Notes: generated from the letters alone by a model not told the origin. 53,114 nt of DNA from Snuella sedimenti (GCF_016428595.1 NZ_JAELVQ010000024.1:1-53114); one strand, 5' to 3'. Counted from the first letter of the stretch, positions 36,433 to 45,090 are shown. Translations and numbers: made by a program.

Positions 36433-37947
36433 TTAGTTATTTAAGCGTAGCAAGTCATTGATATAGTCACGTGTGTTGGAAAGTCTAGGTATTTTATGTT
36501 GTCCCCCAAGCTTGTTGTTTTCTTTTAACCAATCATAAAATAGATGTTTGCGAGCCATATGGATCTTGGGCTTGTTGAGTGTTAGGTTGTTATAGCGTTT
36601 GGCTTCATAATCGGAGTTTAATGCTTTAAGCGCGTTATCAAATAACTCATTAAAGTAATCGATGTCTTTAGGAGGCGTTTTGAATTCAATGAGCCATTCG
36701 TGGGCTCCTTTTTCTTTGCCTTCCATAAAGATGGGGGCTGCTGTGTAGTCCACTATTTCCGATTTGGTTCGTTTGCAAACTTTTTTCAAAGCCTCTTCAG
36801 CATTTTCAATAATGAGTTCTTCACCAAACACATTAATATGGTGTTTTGTGCGTCCGGAAACTTTTATCCGGTATGGATTTGTTGATGTGAATCGAACGGT
36901 ATCCCCAATTTTATAACGCCAAAGCCCTGCATTGGTTGTAATGACCATAGCATAGTTCTTGTTAATTTTAACCTCACTAAGAGGAATAATATTTTCTTCA
37001 GGCGTACCGTAGTTGTCCATTGGTATAAACTCGTAAAAAATGCCATAATCCAACATGAGCAAGAGTTCGCTGGAATTATTTCTGTCCTGAATAGCAAAAA
37101 AGCCTTCAGAAGCATTGTAAATCTCATAGTACCTAAAGCCTGATTTAGGTAAGATTTTTTTATACTGGTCTTTGTAAGGTGTAAAGCTTACGCCACCATG
37201 AAAATAAACTTCTAAGTTAGGCCAAACATCAAATAGATTTTGCTTGCCGGTAGTTTCTAATACTTGGTTAAGCAATACGAGCATCCATGAGGGAACGCCG
37301 GCCAAACTCGTAACATTCTCTTTAATGGTTTCATCTACAATTGCTTGCATTTTGTGTTCCCAATCACTCATTAAAGAGACTTTATTGCTAGGTGTGCTAC
37401 TAAACTCTGCCCAAAAAGGCATATTGTCAATTAAGATGGCCGATAAATCGCCAAATACAGTACCGTTTTCCCTGTAAAGTTCTTTACTGCCACCTAACCT
37501 TAGGCTTTTGCCTGTAAAGAGTTGTGAATCCTCATTATTGTTTAAGTACATGCACAATAAATCCTTACTTGCTGCATAGTGGCAATCTTCCAACGATTCG
37601 GTGCTTACAGGAATGAATTTGCTTTTTGCATTTGTAGTGCCACTGGACTTTGCAAACCATTTAATAGGATGGGGCCAAAAAATATTGTTTTCACCTAATC
37701 GAGAGCGCTCAATAAGGCCTTGATACCCTTCATAGTTTGTTACTGGAACACGCTCGGCAAATGTTCTGTAGTTTGTTATTGAGGCAAAATCATATTGTTT
37801 TCCAATATGGGTGTCTTTGGCAATGTCAATAAGGTTTAGTAGGAGTTCGTTCTGTACTTCATTGGGGTATTTCAAAAATAAATCGATTTGGTGAAAGCGT
37901 TTTTTTAGAAACCAAGAAGCAACAGAATTTACTAAGGTAATTGCCAT
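36433..37947 (-). CDS. GH3 family (auxin-responsive promoter family) acyl-adenylating protein
   Basis: A 504-residue ANL-superfamily protein of the GH3 group. Adenylation motifs are readable: the phosphate-binding loop as KSSGTTNAKSKFIPVS (about 110-125), then YNASEGFFAIQ (about 279-289) and the hinge region KVSGRTKHHINVFGEELI. Plant GH3 enzymes join amino acids to plant hormones; the bacterial members are common in Bacteroidota but have no agreed substrate. Single gene on the minus strand, divergent from the DUF2797 gene. Confidence 0.9.
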   Translation of the reverse strand: MAITLVNSVASWFLKKRFHQIDLFLKYPNEVQNELLLNLIDIAKDTHIGKQYDFASITNYRTFAERVPVTNYEGYQGLIERSRLGENNIFWPHPIKWFAKSSGTTNAKSKFIPVSTESLEDCHYAASKDLLCMYLNNNEDSQLFTGKSLRLGGSKELYRENGTVFGDLSAILIDNMPFWAEFSSTPSNKVSLMSDWEHKMQAIVDETIKENVTSLAGVPSWMLVLLNQVLETTGKQNLFDVWPNLEVYFHGGVSFTPYKDQYKKILPKSGFRYYEIYNASEGFFAIQDRNNSSELLLMLDYGIFYEFIPMDNYGTPEENIIPLSEVKINKNYAMVITTNAGLWRYKIGDTVRFTSTNPYRIKVSGRTKHHINVFGEELIIENAEEALKKVCKRTKSEIVDYTAAPIFMEGKEKGAHEWLIEFKTPPKDIDYFNELFDNALKALNSDYEAKRYNNLTLNKPKIHMARKHLFYDWLKENNKLGGQHKIPRLSNTRDYINDLLRLNN

Positions 37948-37989
37948 ATTTGTATTATCTTTAATTTTTTAAAAATAATACTTTTTTTC

Positions 37990-38784
37990 ATGACCTACCA
38001 AGGTGTTTTAACAAAAATGGAAAGCGAATTTTCACAGCCAGTTCAATATTATCTGGTGTTCGAAAATGACTTTTTAAATATGAATCAGTTGCTGGGTAAA
38101 AACATTACCGTTCAATTTGTTAAATACCAATGTTTAAACTGTAGTTTGGATAAACCTATTTACAGGCAAGGGTTTTGTAAAAGTTGTTTTTATGATGTCC
38201 CACAAGCGGCCGATTGGGTGATGCGCCCAGAGTTAAGTACGGCACATTTAGATAAAGAAGATCGTGATCTGGTTTTCGAAAAGCAAGTACAGTTGCAACC
38301 GCATATTGTTTATTTAGCTAATTCCAGTAATGTAAAGGTAGGGGTAACGCGTAAAACGCAGGTGCCTACTCGTTGGATCGATCAGGGAGCACATGAAGCC
38401 ATAGAAATTGTTGAAGTGCCCAATCGTTATTTAGCAGGTATTACCGAAGTTGCCTTAAAAGAGCACGTTTCCGATAAAACCAATTGGCGTAAAATGCTTA
38501 AGAATGATATTGAAGATGAAGATCTTGTTGAGTGGCGTGAACGCTTAAAAGCATATTTGCCAGAAGAGGTAACCGATTATTTTATAGAAAACAATACGGA
38601 AACAAATTTAGAGTTTCCCGTTCGGCAGTATCCATTAAAACCAAAAAGCCTAAATATAGAAAAAGAGCAAAGTTATACAGGGACTTTAGTTGGCGTTAAA
38701 GGGCAGTATTTAATATTTGAAGATAATACTGTTTTTAACATTCGTGCTAATGAGGGGTTGGTAGTTGCGATTTCTATAAAATAA
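37990..38784 (+). CDS. DUF2797 domain-containing protein
   Basis: A 264-residue protein. A four-Cys zinc-ribbon-like site is seen early (CLNCSLDKPIYRQGFCKSC), followed by the conserved block VYLANSSNVKVGVTRKTQVP (in parts) and PTRWIDQGAHEAIEI that define DUF2797. The VKVGVT...RWIDQGA pattern resembles GIY-YIG-like folds, but this is only an impression. Function unknown. Convergent with rpsU. Confidence 0.85.
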   Translation: MTYQGVLTKMESEFSQPVQYYLVFENDFLNMNQLLGKNITVQFVKYQCLNCSLDKPIYRQGFCKSCFYDVPQAADWVMRPELSTAHLDKEDRDLVFEKQVQLQPHIVYLANSSNVKVGVTRKTQVPTRWIDQGAHEAIEIVEVPNRYLAGITEVALKEHVSDKTNWRKMLKNDIEDEDLVEWRERLKAYLPEEVTDYFIENNTETNLEFPVRQYPLKPKSLNIEKEQSYTGTLVGVKGQYLIFEDNTVFNIRANEGLVVAISIK

Positions 38785-38814
38785 AACCCCACTTACAGGA
38801 TGTTGCAAATGGGG
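38780..38814 (-). terminator. Terminator of rpsU
   Basis: On the minus strand CCCCATTT pairs with AAGTGGGG (38787-38814, 8 bp with one T-G pair), followed by TTTTATTTT (complement of 38778-38786). It ends rpsU 10 nt past its stop and overlaps the 3' end of the convergent DUF2797 gene. Confidence 0.65.
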
Positions 38815-38824
38815 CTTCAATATA

Positions 38825-39019
38825 TTATATATCTTCTTGATCCCTAAGGTTTTGAATGTACGCTGCTTTTTGGATTTCGCGACGTCTTTTAACGGAAGGC
38901 TTTGTGAAAAACTGTCCATCCCTTAAGTTTTGCATTACTTTAATATTTCTGTGTTTTCTTTTGTAACGTTTTAAGGCACGTTCAATATTTTCGCCTTCTT
39001 TTACAATAATTTTTAGCAT
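38825..39019 (-). CDS. rpsU: 30S ribosomal protein bS21
   Basis: A 64-residue basic ribosomal protein (MLKIIVKEGENIERALKRYK start, KPSVKRRREIQKAAY core). In Bacteroidota bS21 helps hide the 16S anti-Shine-Dalgarno tail, and some flavobacterial rpsU genes are reported to use a Shine-Dalgarno sequence for autoregulation. Here no GGAGG is seen just before the ATG (the 15 nt are all A or T); instead a hairpin with AGGA in its stem lies about 25-47 nt upstream. Confidence 0.96.
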   Translation of the reverse strand: MLKIIVKEGENIERALKRYKRKHRNIKVMQNLRDGQFFTKPSVKRRREIQKAAYIQNLRDQEDI

Positions 39020-39042
39020 AAATAATTTTAATTAATTGATTA

Positions 39043-39066
39043 GTGTTTTAGGATTTTCCTAAACAC
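39043..39066 (-). promoter_or_regulatory. Hairpin in the rpsU leader
   Basis: Read on the minus strand, GTGTTTAGGA pairs with TCCT-AAACAC (one bulged A, 3-nt loop). It lies 24 nt upstream of the rpsU ATG. No T run follows, so it is not an ordinary terminator; a translation-control element is possible but unproven. Confidence 0.4.
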
Positions 39067-39347
39067 GCTTAGTACGTTGTTTTAGAACTATATTTAAACA
39101 AACAGTATTCCCCTTAAGAGAATTGTATAGCACCATCCAAGGGATAGGTAAATTGATGTCCGTTTCCTTAAGGTGAAGCTGTTAGCCATGAGGCTTTACT
39201 TTTTGGGAAACATTTCTCGGGATATTTAATGACCGTATGTTATATTTATATATAAGCTGTACTTTTTACAAGATACGCTTTTCATTCAAAAAAAACTAAA
39301 AAATTGTACCACTTTATTTTTTAGTTGTGGACAAAAGTAAGCATTTA
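39067..39347. other. Non-coding gap between rpsU and the AsmA-like gene
   Basis: About 280 bp with no recognisable gene. It is less AT-rich than most spacers here and has two similar blocks (AGGAAACGG and AGGGGAATA contexts around CTTAAGG and CTTAAGGGG on the minus strand). A 31-codon minus-strand frame starting MANSFTLRKRTS is open, but I find no support for it. It may be remnant coding DNA. Confidence 0.3.
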
Positions 39348-42053
39348 TTAATTAATAGTGTCTTTTGTCTTTTTGTTTCCAAATAAACCACCCAATACAT
39401 TTTTAACTGTTTCTTTGGTTTGGTTGGCGTTTGTGTTGGTTGAATCCATTTTAGGCTTGTTTACGCTGGCAGAATCTACTTTTGGTTGACGATTGTTAAA
39501 GATGCCGCTTACAACGTCTTTTATAGCGTTGTTTTGCTGTTTTTTAAGCGAATCTGATTTGGATTGGTTGTTGCCTATAAGATCACCGAGCATGTTTTTT
39601 ACTTTATCCTTGCCTTGGTTTAGAAGCTTTTGTTTTTGTATTACAACCAGCTGTTTGGTGAGGTTGGTAATACTGCTTGTTAGATCTGTTTTAACACTAG
39701 GGTCTGCTAATGTGCCACTAATGTTGGTAGTAACAGGAACATTTATTTTTTTTGTTTCTTCGCTATCTATTTTTGCAATTAATTGGTTTACTTCATTGCC
39801 TAGATATTTGGCAGGTACATTAAAAACAGCATTATAATTTAACTTTTTGTCAAATCCGTGAGAGCCCGAAATATCGATTGTGATGTCTTGGAACTTAACT
39901 TGAAATGGCTTTACGCTTACCTGTCCGTTATTAAACTCGAATTTGGTTTTTAGATCTTTGAGGTCTAATTTGTTGAAGTCAACAAAATTTAAAGCACCTT
40001 CTAATTTGGAGAATAATGCTGTTTGGTCAGGGCTGATTTTTGTAGCTAGTAATTCGGCAATGGCGTTACCAGAAAGCGAGTTTAGTTGAGGCGTAAATTC
40101 ATTATCAAGATTACCCGATAATCCAATATTTGTGTTTAGTTTGCCCTCCAGTAATTTAGCAATTGGCGCTAAGTTTTGAAGAAGCGCCATTCCTTTAAAG
40201 GATTCGGAGATATCAAAGCCGTCGGCCCCTAAATTAATTTGAAAACTAGGCGTTTCTGTTTGCGTAGAGACAATCCCGTTAACGGCCAATTTCCCGTTAA
40301 ATATGCTTGAAGACATGTCTTTTAACGTGGCTTGCTGGTCTTTTAAGATAAGTGTGCCTTTTACATCTTTCAGGTTTAAATTATCATAAACAACGGTTTT
40401 TGCACTTGCATTTATGGTACAGTCTAGGAATTTTGGAATTTTTAAAGTTTCGGTAGTTGTTGTTTTCTTTTCTTTAGGGGTTTCTTCCGATTCGGTCATG
40501 AAATCACTCACTTTAAACAGGTCCGAAGTGAGCTTAAAGTTACCCTGTAAGGTGTTGTCGCTTAACAAAAATCCTAATAGGTTCTGTATTGTTCCTGTTA
40601 CATTTAAATCGCTGTCTCCTGTTTTTGCCCTAAAATTATTTAGGTTTATTGTTCCAGGGTTAAAAGTCATATTTGCTTGAGAAATATGTATGGGATTTAC
40701 AATGTCTTCCGAAGAGAACATAAAATCACTAATATCTAAAGAGCCGTTGTTTTTTATACGCGCGTATGCATTGGTTTCAATGGCTTTCATATCGAAAACT
40801 GTGTTAAGCTTGGCTTTTAAAATGCCGCTTAAAGGCGTGTCTAATTCAATAGGGTATACTTTTGTTATGTTCCCTAAATTAAGGGTGCCGTTAATGTCTG
40901 CATTTACCAACATGTTTTTGGTAATGTTTTTTAAACTTAAACGGGATTCAAAAATGTCATTGTCAATTTGAAAATTTAAAGCATTTACATTTATATAAGT
41001 ATCGTCAGTTTGTCCGCTATTATTTTGTATTATAGTGTTTATAAAAATATTTTCAACACGTTTGGGGAGATCTGGATACTTAAACGAAGCATTGTTGGAG
41101 GCTATTTTGATGCTGAATTTGGGAATGTTGTCTTCTAAAATTGTTCCGTAAATACGTCCTTGAACCTTAAAGTCTCCACTAGTTTCTACATTTTCAATAT
41201 TTTTAGAGTAGTTCTCTGGGATAAGGGCTAAAAAGTTTTTAAAGTCTGATTCGGGGTTTTCAAAAGAAATGTCTATATTCTGGCCGTTTTCCATTAATTG
41301 TACATAACCCGAAAATTCTATTGGTAACTGATTAATAAATCCTTTATTGTCTTTAAAGGTGTACTTGTTGTTTGTTAAGTCAAGATTTATTATCGCGTTT
41401 AGTTTAATGCTGTTATTGTTAAGGTAATTGGTACTATCCATGCTAAAACTTACAAGAGCTTCTGTGCTTGTGTCCAATTCTGACGTGTTAGCAGAAAAAA
41501 TACCTTTACCTTGATGGTTTAAATTTGTGATGCGCATGTTTATCTTGGAGCTTGCATCGCTATAATTTAGGCTACTATTGATTATTTTGTAATCTTGAAT
41601 GTCGAATGAAAAATTATTTTCGTTGGATTTAGAAGTGGTATCTTCTGAAGGTTTTGTAATGTCGTAATTAACATTTCCGTTTTCATCGGTTTTTAAGTTT
41701 AAAATAGCTTCATTTATATAAATGGCATTAATGGTTAATGGCCCTTCGTCTGCTGTTTTAAATAATTCTTTAACAGACATGGTAAAAGCTATGTTCTTTA
41801 CAGAGGTAAAGACTTCGTCTTTAAAAGGTTCGAAATTGGTTATTACGAGATCGTCAACACCAATATGTGCCTGGGGGAAGTTCTTTATAAAGCTAAGGCT
41901 TACGTCACTAAATTCTACATGAGCATTAAGGTTGTCGTTAATAAAGCGCTTAACCATGTCCTTAATTTGCGATTTAAAGGCTAAAGGAAGGGCGATTAAA
42001 AGAGCAATAACTATTAGTAGTGCGATACCTGTAATTTTTAAAGCTTTTTTCAT
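39348..42053 (-). CDS. AsmA-like family protein
   Basis: A 901-residue protein with one N-terminal membrane helix (about 6-27), then a very long region of beta strands with repeated DLVI, LNLKNF and GTL patterns, typical of the AsmA/TamB/YhdP group of bridge-like lipid-transfer proteins. The N-terminal AsmA block (INDNLNAHVEFSDVSLSFI) and the C-terminal AsmA_2-type block (GNAIAELLATKISPDQTALF) are seen. The last about 90 residues are low in complexity (Lys, Asn, Asp, Ser, Gln). Likely role: phospholipid movement or outer-membrane homeostasis, inferred from family. Confidence 0.9.
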   Translation of the reverse strand: MKKALKITGIALLIVIALLIALPLAFKSQIKDMVKRFINDNLNAHVEFSDVSLSFIKNFPQAHIGVDDLVITNFEPFKDEVFTSVKNIAFTMSVKELFKTADEGPLTINAIYINEAILNLKTDENGNVNYDITKPSEDTTSKSNENNFSFDIQDYKIINSSLNYSDASSKINMRITNLNHQGKGIFSANTSELDTSTEALVSFSMDSTNYLNNNSIKLNAIINLDLTNNKYTFKDNKGFINQLPIEFSGYVQLMENGQNIDISFENPESDFKNFLALIPENYSKNIENVETSGDFKVQGRIYGTILEDNIPKFSIKIASNNASFKYPDLPKRVENIFINTIIQNNSGQTDDTYINVNALNFQIDNDIFESRLSLKNITKNMLVNADINGTLNLGNITKVYPIELDTPLSGILKAKLNTVFDMKAIETNAYARIKNNGSLDISDFMFSSEDIVNPIHISQANMTFNPGTINLNNFRAKTGDSDLNVTGTIQNLLGFLLSDNTLQGNFKLTSDLFKVSDFMTESEETPKEKKTTTTETLKIPKFLDCTINASAKTVVYDNLNLKDVKGTLILKDQQATLKDMSSSIFNGKLAVNGIVSTQTETPSFQINLGADGFDISESFKGMALLQNLAPIAKLLEGKLNTNIGLSGNLDNEFTPQLNSLSGNAIAELLATKISPDQTALFSKLEGALNFVDFNKLDLKDLKTKFEFNNGQVSVKPFQVKFQDITIDISGSHGFDKKLNYNAVFNVPAKYLGNEVNQLIAKIDSEETKKINVPVTTNISGTLADPSVKTDLTSSITNLTKQLVVIQKQKLLNQGKDKVKNMLGDLIGNNQSKSDSLKKQQNNAIKDVVSGIFNNRQPKVDSASVNKPKMDSTNTNANQTKETVKNVLGGLFGNKKTKDTIN

Positions 42054-42136
42054 GAGTTGGTTTTATTACGTATATACGCAAAAATGATGCTAAAAGATGA
42101 AATATTACCTGTCTTTATTGTTAAGATTTATTAAAG

Positions 42137-42844
42137 TTAACTAATTAGGTTGATTTCTTCATTTAGTTTGAGCTTGAAACGCTTTCTAAAAAGAAAGACG
42201 CCTAAATACAAAAAAGGTGTGTCGCATAAGGCTACCAATACTTTAAAGATAAAGCCACTAAGCAAAAGCCCTTTAAAGCTGCTCCAAGGGAGTACTTCGA
42301 AGGCGCATAGTAGAAATACAACCGAAAATGTGTCGACAAATTGCGATAGCCAAGTAGAGAAATTGTTGCGTAGCCACAAGTGTTTGCCTTGGGTTAAGTG
42401 TTTCCAGAAATGATAAATACGAATGTCTATAAATTGCGCAAATAAATAGGCAATCATACTCGCGCCAACAGCTAAAATGGTGCGTCCAAATACGGTCGAA
42501 AATAAGGTGTCGTTTATAGGCGAATCGGGAAAGGCGGGTACAATATCGGCTACGTATACTATTAGTACAGAGAAAAGAGAAGCAAAAATGCCCGTGACAA
42601 CAATGTCGTTAGCCCGCTTTTTTCCATAAATTTCACTAATTAGGTCCGTAATTAAAAACGTAATAGGGTAAGGTAGTATGCCAACAGAAACCACAAAGAG
42701 TTTGCTTCCAAAAACAGATACATCTATAGGATACCAAAAGAAGAATTTTTGAAAGATAAGGTTGGATACTACAAGCGATGTAATAAACAAGGCTCCTAAG
42801 AGGATATAGATACGTTGGGCGGCTAGTTTGTCTTTTGAAGTCAT
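42137..42844 (-). CDS. Queuosine precursor transporter (YhhQ/VUT family)
   Basis: A 235-residue inner-membrane protein with about six helices. The family motif for VUT/DUF165 is seen in ILPYPITFLITDLISEIYGKKRAND, and WLSQFVDTFSVVFL marks a later helix. E. coli YhhQ imports preQ0/preQ1 for queuosine synthesis in tRNA; the same role is inferred here. Single gene; its start faces a gap of about 1.1 kb. Confidence 0.92.
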   Translation of the reverse strand: MTSKDKLAAQRIYILLGALFITSLVVSNLIFQKFFFWYPIDVSVFGSKLFVVSVGILPYPITFLITDLISEIYGKKRANDIVVTGIFASLFSVLIVYVADIVPAFPDSPINDTLFSTVFGRTILAVGASMIAYLFAQFIDIRIYHFWKHLTQGKHLWLRNNFSTWLSQFVDTFSVVFLLCAFEVLPWSSFKGLLLSGFIFKVLVALCDTPFLYLGVFLFRKRFKLKLNEEINLIS

Positions 42845-42940
42845 ATGGGCTTGTTATTTAAATGTGTTAAATGTTTTTTGGTAGTGTGGCGTGATTATAG
42901 GAGTACTACATCTATCTGTAGCTTTTTACTTTCATTAGAA

Positions 42941-42989
42941 TCTCGATACATTTTTTCTTTGTTCCGCAGAAAAAACACTCGATTTGACA
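42941..42989 (-). repeat. Dispersed palindromic repeat, copy 1
   Basis: On the minus strand it begins TGTCAAATCGAGTG, has an internal hairpin (TTTTTTCT against AGAAAAAA) and ends GTATCGAGA. The ends TGTCA..TCGAGTG and TATCGAGA are shared with copy 2 at 43581-43624. Confidence 0.6.
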
Positions 42990-43047
42990 TTGCCTTATTC
43001 CATTTGGTTTTATGTCTAGTAGGGGTGCGAGCATGGTTTTGAAGATT

Positions 43048-43494
43048 TCATTGTTTGTTAAATTTCTTTTTGGCTAAGTTAGGAAGCTTTTCAAATTCAT
43101 TTTTAATCAAGGCTTTCTTTTTTGCTTTTGACCATTTCTTTATCTGCTTTTCATTTTCTATAGCAATCCTCTACATTCGTGAATTCGGCATAATATACTA
43201 GCGTTATTGGGCTTCTTTTATAAGTATAGCTGTCATTGTGTTTTTTACACGTTTAAATTTTAGTAATTAATTGATTTTATTGTAATTATAAAATTAAGAA
43301 CGTGTGCAACCACTCCTTACACTCGTTCTCTCATTAAAAACTTTAAACATTCGCTTTTGTGAAAAAAATGCTTAAATTTTGTTAATGTTCGTTTCATTGG
43401 AATGTTTTGATTTACGTTTTGTTAAATTAGAGGTTATACCTGTGTAATAACTGTTGTCTGAACATTTCAGGATGTAAACGTAGTAGATTTTCAT
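43048..43494 (-). pseudogene. Degenerate GIY-YIG nuclease family gene
   Basis: Three minus-strand pieces rebuild a typical small GIY-YIG protein of about 95 residues. Piece one, from ATG 43494: MKIYYVYILKCSDNSYYTGI then TSNLTKR, ending at a stop at 43372. Piece two, near 43245-43165: KHNDSYTYKRSPITLVYYAE then FTNVED. Piece three, to the stop at 43048: AIENEKQIKKWSKAKKKALI then KNEFEKLPNLAKKKF. Between pieces one and two there is about 150 bp of extra DNA; between two and three a single extra T (about 43165) shifts the frame. The GIY and YIG-type residues (YVYIL...YYTGI) are intact, so decay is recent. These small proteins are common in Bacteroidota and their role is unclear. Confidence 0.8.
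43297..43329. repeat. Hairpin in the insert that splits the GIY-YIG gene
   Basis: AGAACGTGT (43297-43305) pairs with ACAC-CGTTCT (43319-43329) around one bulged base, with a 13-nt loop. It lies in the roughly 150-bp segment that separates the two halves of the GIY-YIG pseudogene, and may be the core of a small inserted element. Confidence 0.5.
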
Positions 43495-43580
43495 GTTATA
43501 GCAGGTAACGTTTTTTGGATACAATTCCAATTAAAAATCAGAATCACATCGCGGCAATATTTAAGAAATGATCTATTGTA

Positions 43581-43624
43581 TGTCAGTTCGAGTGATGCGA
43601 CATAGGAGCATCGTATCGAGAACG
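43581..43624 (+). repeat. Dispersed palindromic repeat, copy 2
   Basis: Begins TGTCAGTTCGAGTGATGC, has a 5-bp stem GATGC/GCATC, and ends GTATCGAGAAC. It shares its outer parts with copy 1 and with 49852-49882, but has a different inner hairpin. Confidence 0.6.
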
Positions 43625-43959
43625 ATTTGTGTATAAATCATTACGGTAAATATAAATATAGTAAATTTCCTTCTGTTAAAATGAATTGTTGTTCAGTTGT
43701 TTGGTTGTTGCTGATTGGTAATTGTATTGCCAGTCAAATGTTATTATGGCTTTCATTAATTAGGGAAGTTATATTTTTCGAAACAATTTTTCTCTATTGC
43801 ATTTTAAAATGAGTTCAATAAATAGAAAGGGGAATGTAGGGGCTATTAAATTTGAATATTTGTACTCAAAGAGTTAGAGTCGTATCATTCAATTTGTTAA
43901 AAATTACGCTTAGTAAATATAAAGGAAACCATTTACTTTTCGGTAATTTGCTTTTTCTT

Positions 43960-45090
43960 ATGAAGCGATCAAGAACATATTATATTGCTCTGGGGAGTAA
44001 TAAAGGCGATAAACTGCAAAACCTTCAGGAGGCTGTAGAGGCAATACACCTTAAGATAGGGATGGTAATCACTATTTCAAAAGTCTACACATCGGCTGCA
44101 TTTGGTTTTGAAGGTGACGATTTTCTTAATGCGTGTTTGGTCTTAAAAAGTGATTTGAAACCAGAAGAGGTATTGCAGGAGCTGTTGGTTATAGAAGTTT
44201 CTTTAGGGCGGGTACGAACGGAAGGGGTAGAAGGCTATCAAGCCCGTACCGTCGATCTGGATATTATTTTTTCTGAAAAGGATATTATTTCGACCGATAC
44301 CCTAGAGGTGCCGCATCCCGAAATGAGCAAACGTCAATTTGTGTTGTTGCCATTGCATGACGTGGCTCCTAACATGGTTCACCCCATATTACATAAAACG
44401 GTTAGCGAATTATTGGCAAGTTGTGGGGATACATCTGTTTTAGAGCCCATTTCCCAGAACCTTAATAATCCAAGGGATCGTTATAACCTCTCAAAGTATA
44501 AATACATTGCTATAGAAGGGAATATAGGAGCGGGAAAAACCAGTTTGGCAACTAAAATTGCTAATGATTTTAATGCAAAATTGATTTTAGAGCGTTTTGC
44601 CGACAATCCGTTCTTGCCAAAATTCTACGAAGATGCACAACGTTATGCTTTTCCATTAGAAATGTCTTTTTTGGCCGATCGTTATCAGCAAATACATGAG
44701 GATATGTTACAGCTTGATATGTTTAAGGATTTTATCATTAGCGATTACGATGTATTTAAATCTCTTATTTTTTCTAAGATTACTTTACCGGAGGATGAAT
44801 TCAATTTGTACAGAAAACTTTTTGACCTGATGTATAAGGATCTTACAAAGCCAGATTTGTATGTGTTTTTGCATCAGAGTACATCACGCCTTCAGGAGAA
44901 TATTAAAACCCGAGGACGTCATTATGAGCAAGATATAGCTGATGATTATCTGGAAAAGATCAACGCTGGATATCTCGATTTTCTAAAAAATAAAAAAGAT
45001 GTTGAGGTAAAGATCATCGATATTACCGATAAGGATTTTGTTGAAAACCGTCATGATTATTTATGGGTGTTGGGAGAGATTTTCAGCTAG
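43960..45090 (+). CDS. folK: Fusion of HPPK (FolK) and deoxynucleoside kinase
   Basis: A 376-residue two-domain protein from the ATG at 43960; an upstream frame from 43852 adds residues with no homology. Residues 1-about 135 are 6-hydroxymethyl-7,8-dihydropterin pyrophosphokinase (ALGSNKGDKLQNL, RTVDLDIIF, PHPEMSKRQFVLLPL), a step in folate synthesis. Residues from about 180 are a deoxynucleoside kinase: P-loop GNIGAGKT (187-194), the ERF motif in ILERFADNPFL, and the lid Arg in RLQENIKTRGRHYE. The kinase salvages deoxynucleosides for DNA. The fusion is known in Bacteroidota; both halves look catalytically intact. Confidence 0.93.
   Translation: MKRSRTYYIALGSNKGDKLQNLQEAVEAIHLKIGMVITISKVYTSAAFGFEGDDFLNACLVLKSDLKPEEVLQELLVIEVSLGRVRTEGVEGYQARTVDLDIIFSEKDIISTDTLEVPHPEMSKRQFVLLPLHDVAPNMVHPILHKTVSELLASCGDTSVLEPISQNLNNPRDRYNLSKYKYIAIEGNIGAGKTSLATKIANDFNAKLILERFADNPFLPKFYEDAQRYAFPLEMSFLADRYQQIHEDMLQLDMFKDFIISDYDVFKSLIFSKITLPEDEFNLYRKLFDLMYKDLTKPDLYVFLHQSTSRLQENIKTRGRHYEQDIADDYLEKINAGYLDFLKNKKDVEVKIIDITDKDFVENRHDYLWVLGEIFS

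Larger units (their letters stand above)
42845..43959. other. 1.1-kb region without an intact gene
   Basis: Between the YhhQ-like gene and folK. It holds two copies of a dispersed palindromic repeat (42941-42989 and 43581-43624), a broken GIY-YIG gene (43048-43494, minus) and a hairpin insert inside that gene (43297-43329). A 61-codon plus-strand frame at 43627-43812 is open but has no family features. The rest is AT-rich and unexplained. Confidence 0.6.

Noticed and set aside
38710-38919. 69-codon minus-strand frame
   Set aside because: Overlaps rpsU and its terminator in another frame; the bS21 frame is certain.
39100-39230. 31-codon minus-strand peptide (MANSFTLRKRTS...)
   Set aside because: Short, no homology seen, no promoter or conservation evidence.
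42845-43042. 65-codon plus-strand frame
   Set aside because: Runs through the dispersed palindromic repeat and has no recognisable protein features.
43627-43812. 61-codon plus-strand frame in the 1.1-kb gap
   Set aside because: Hydrophobic but with no family features, no promoter, and starting inside a dispersed repeat neighbourhood.
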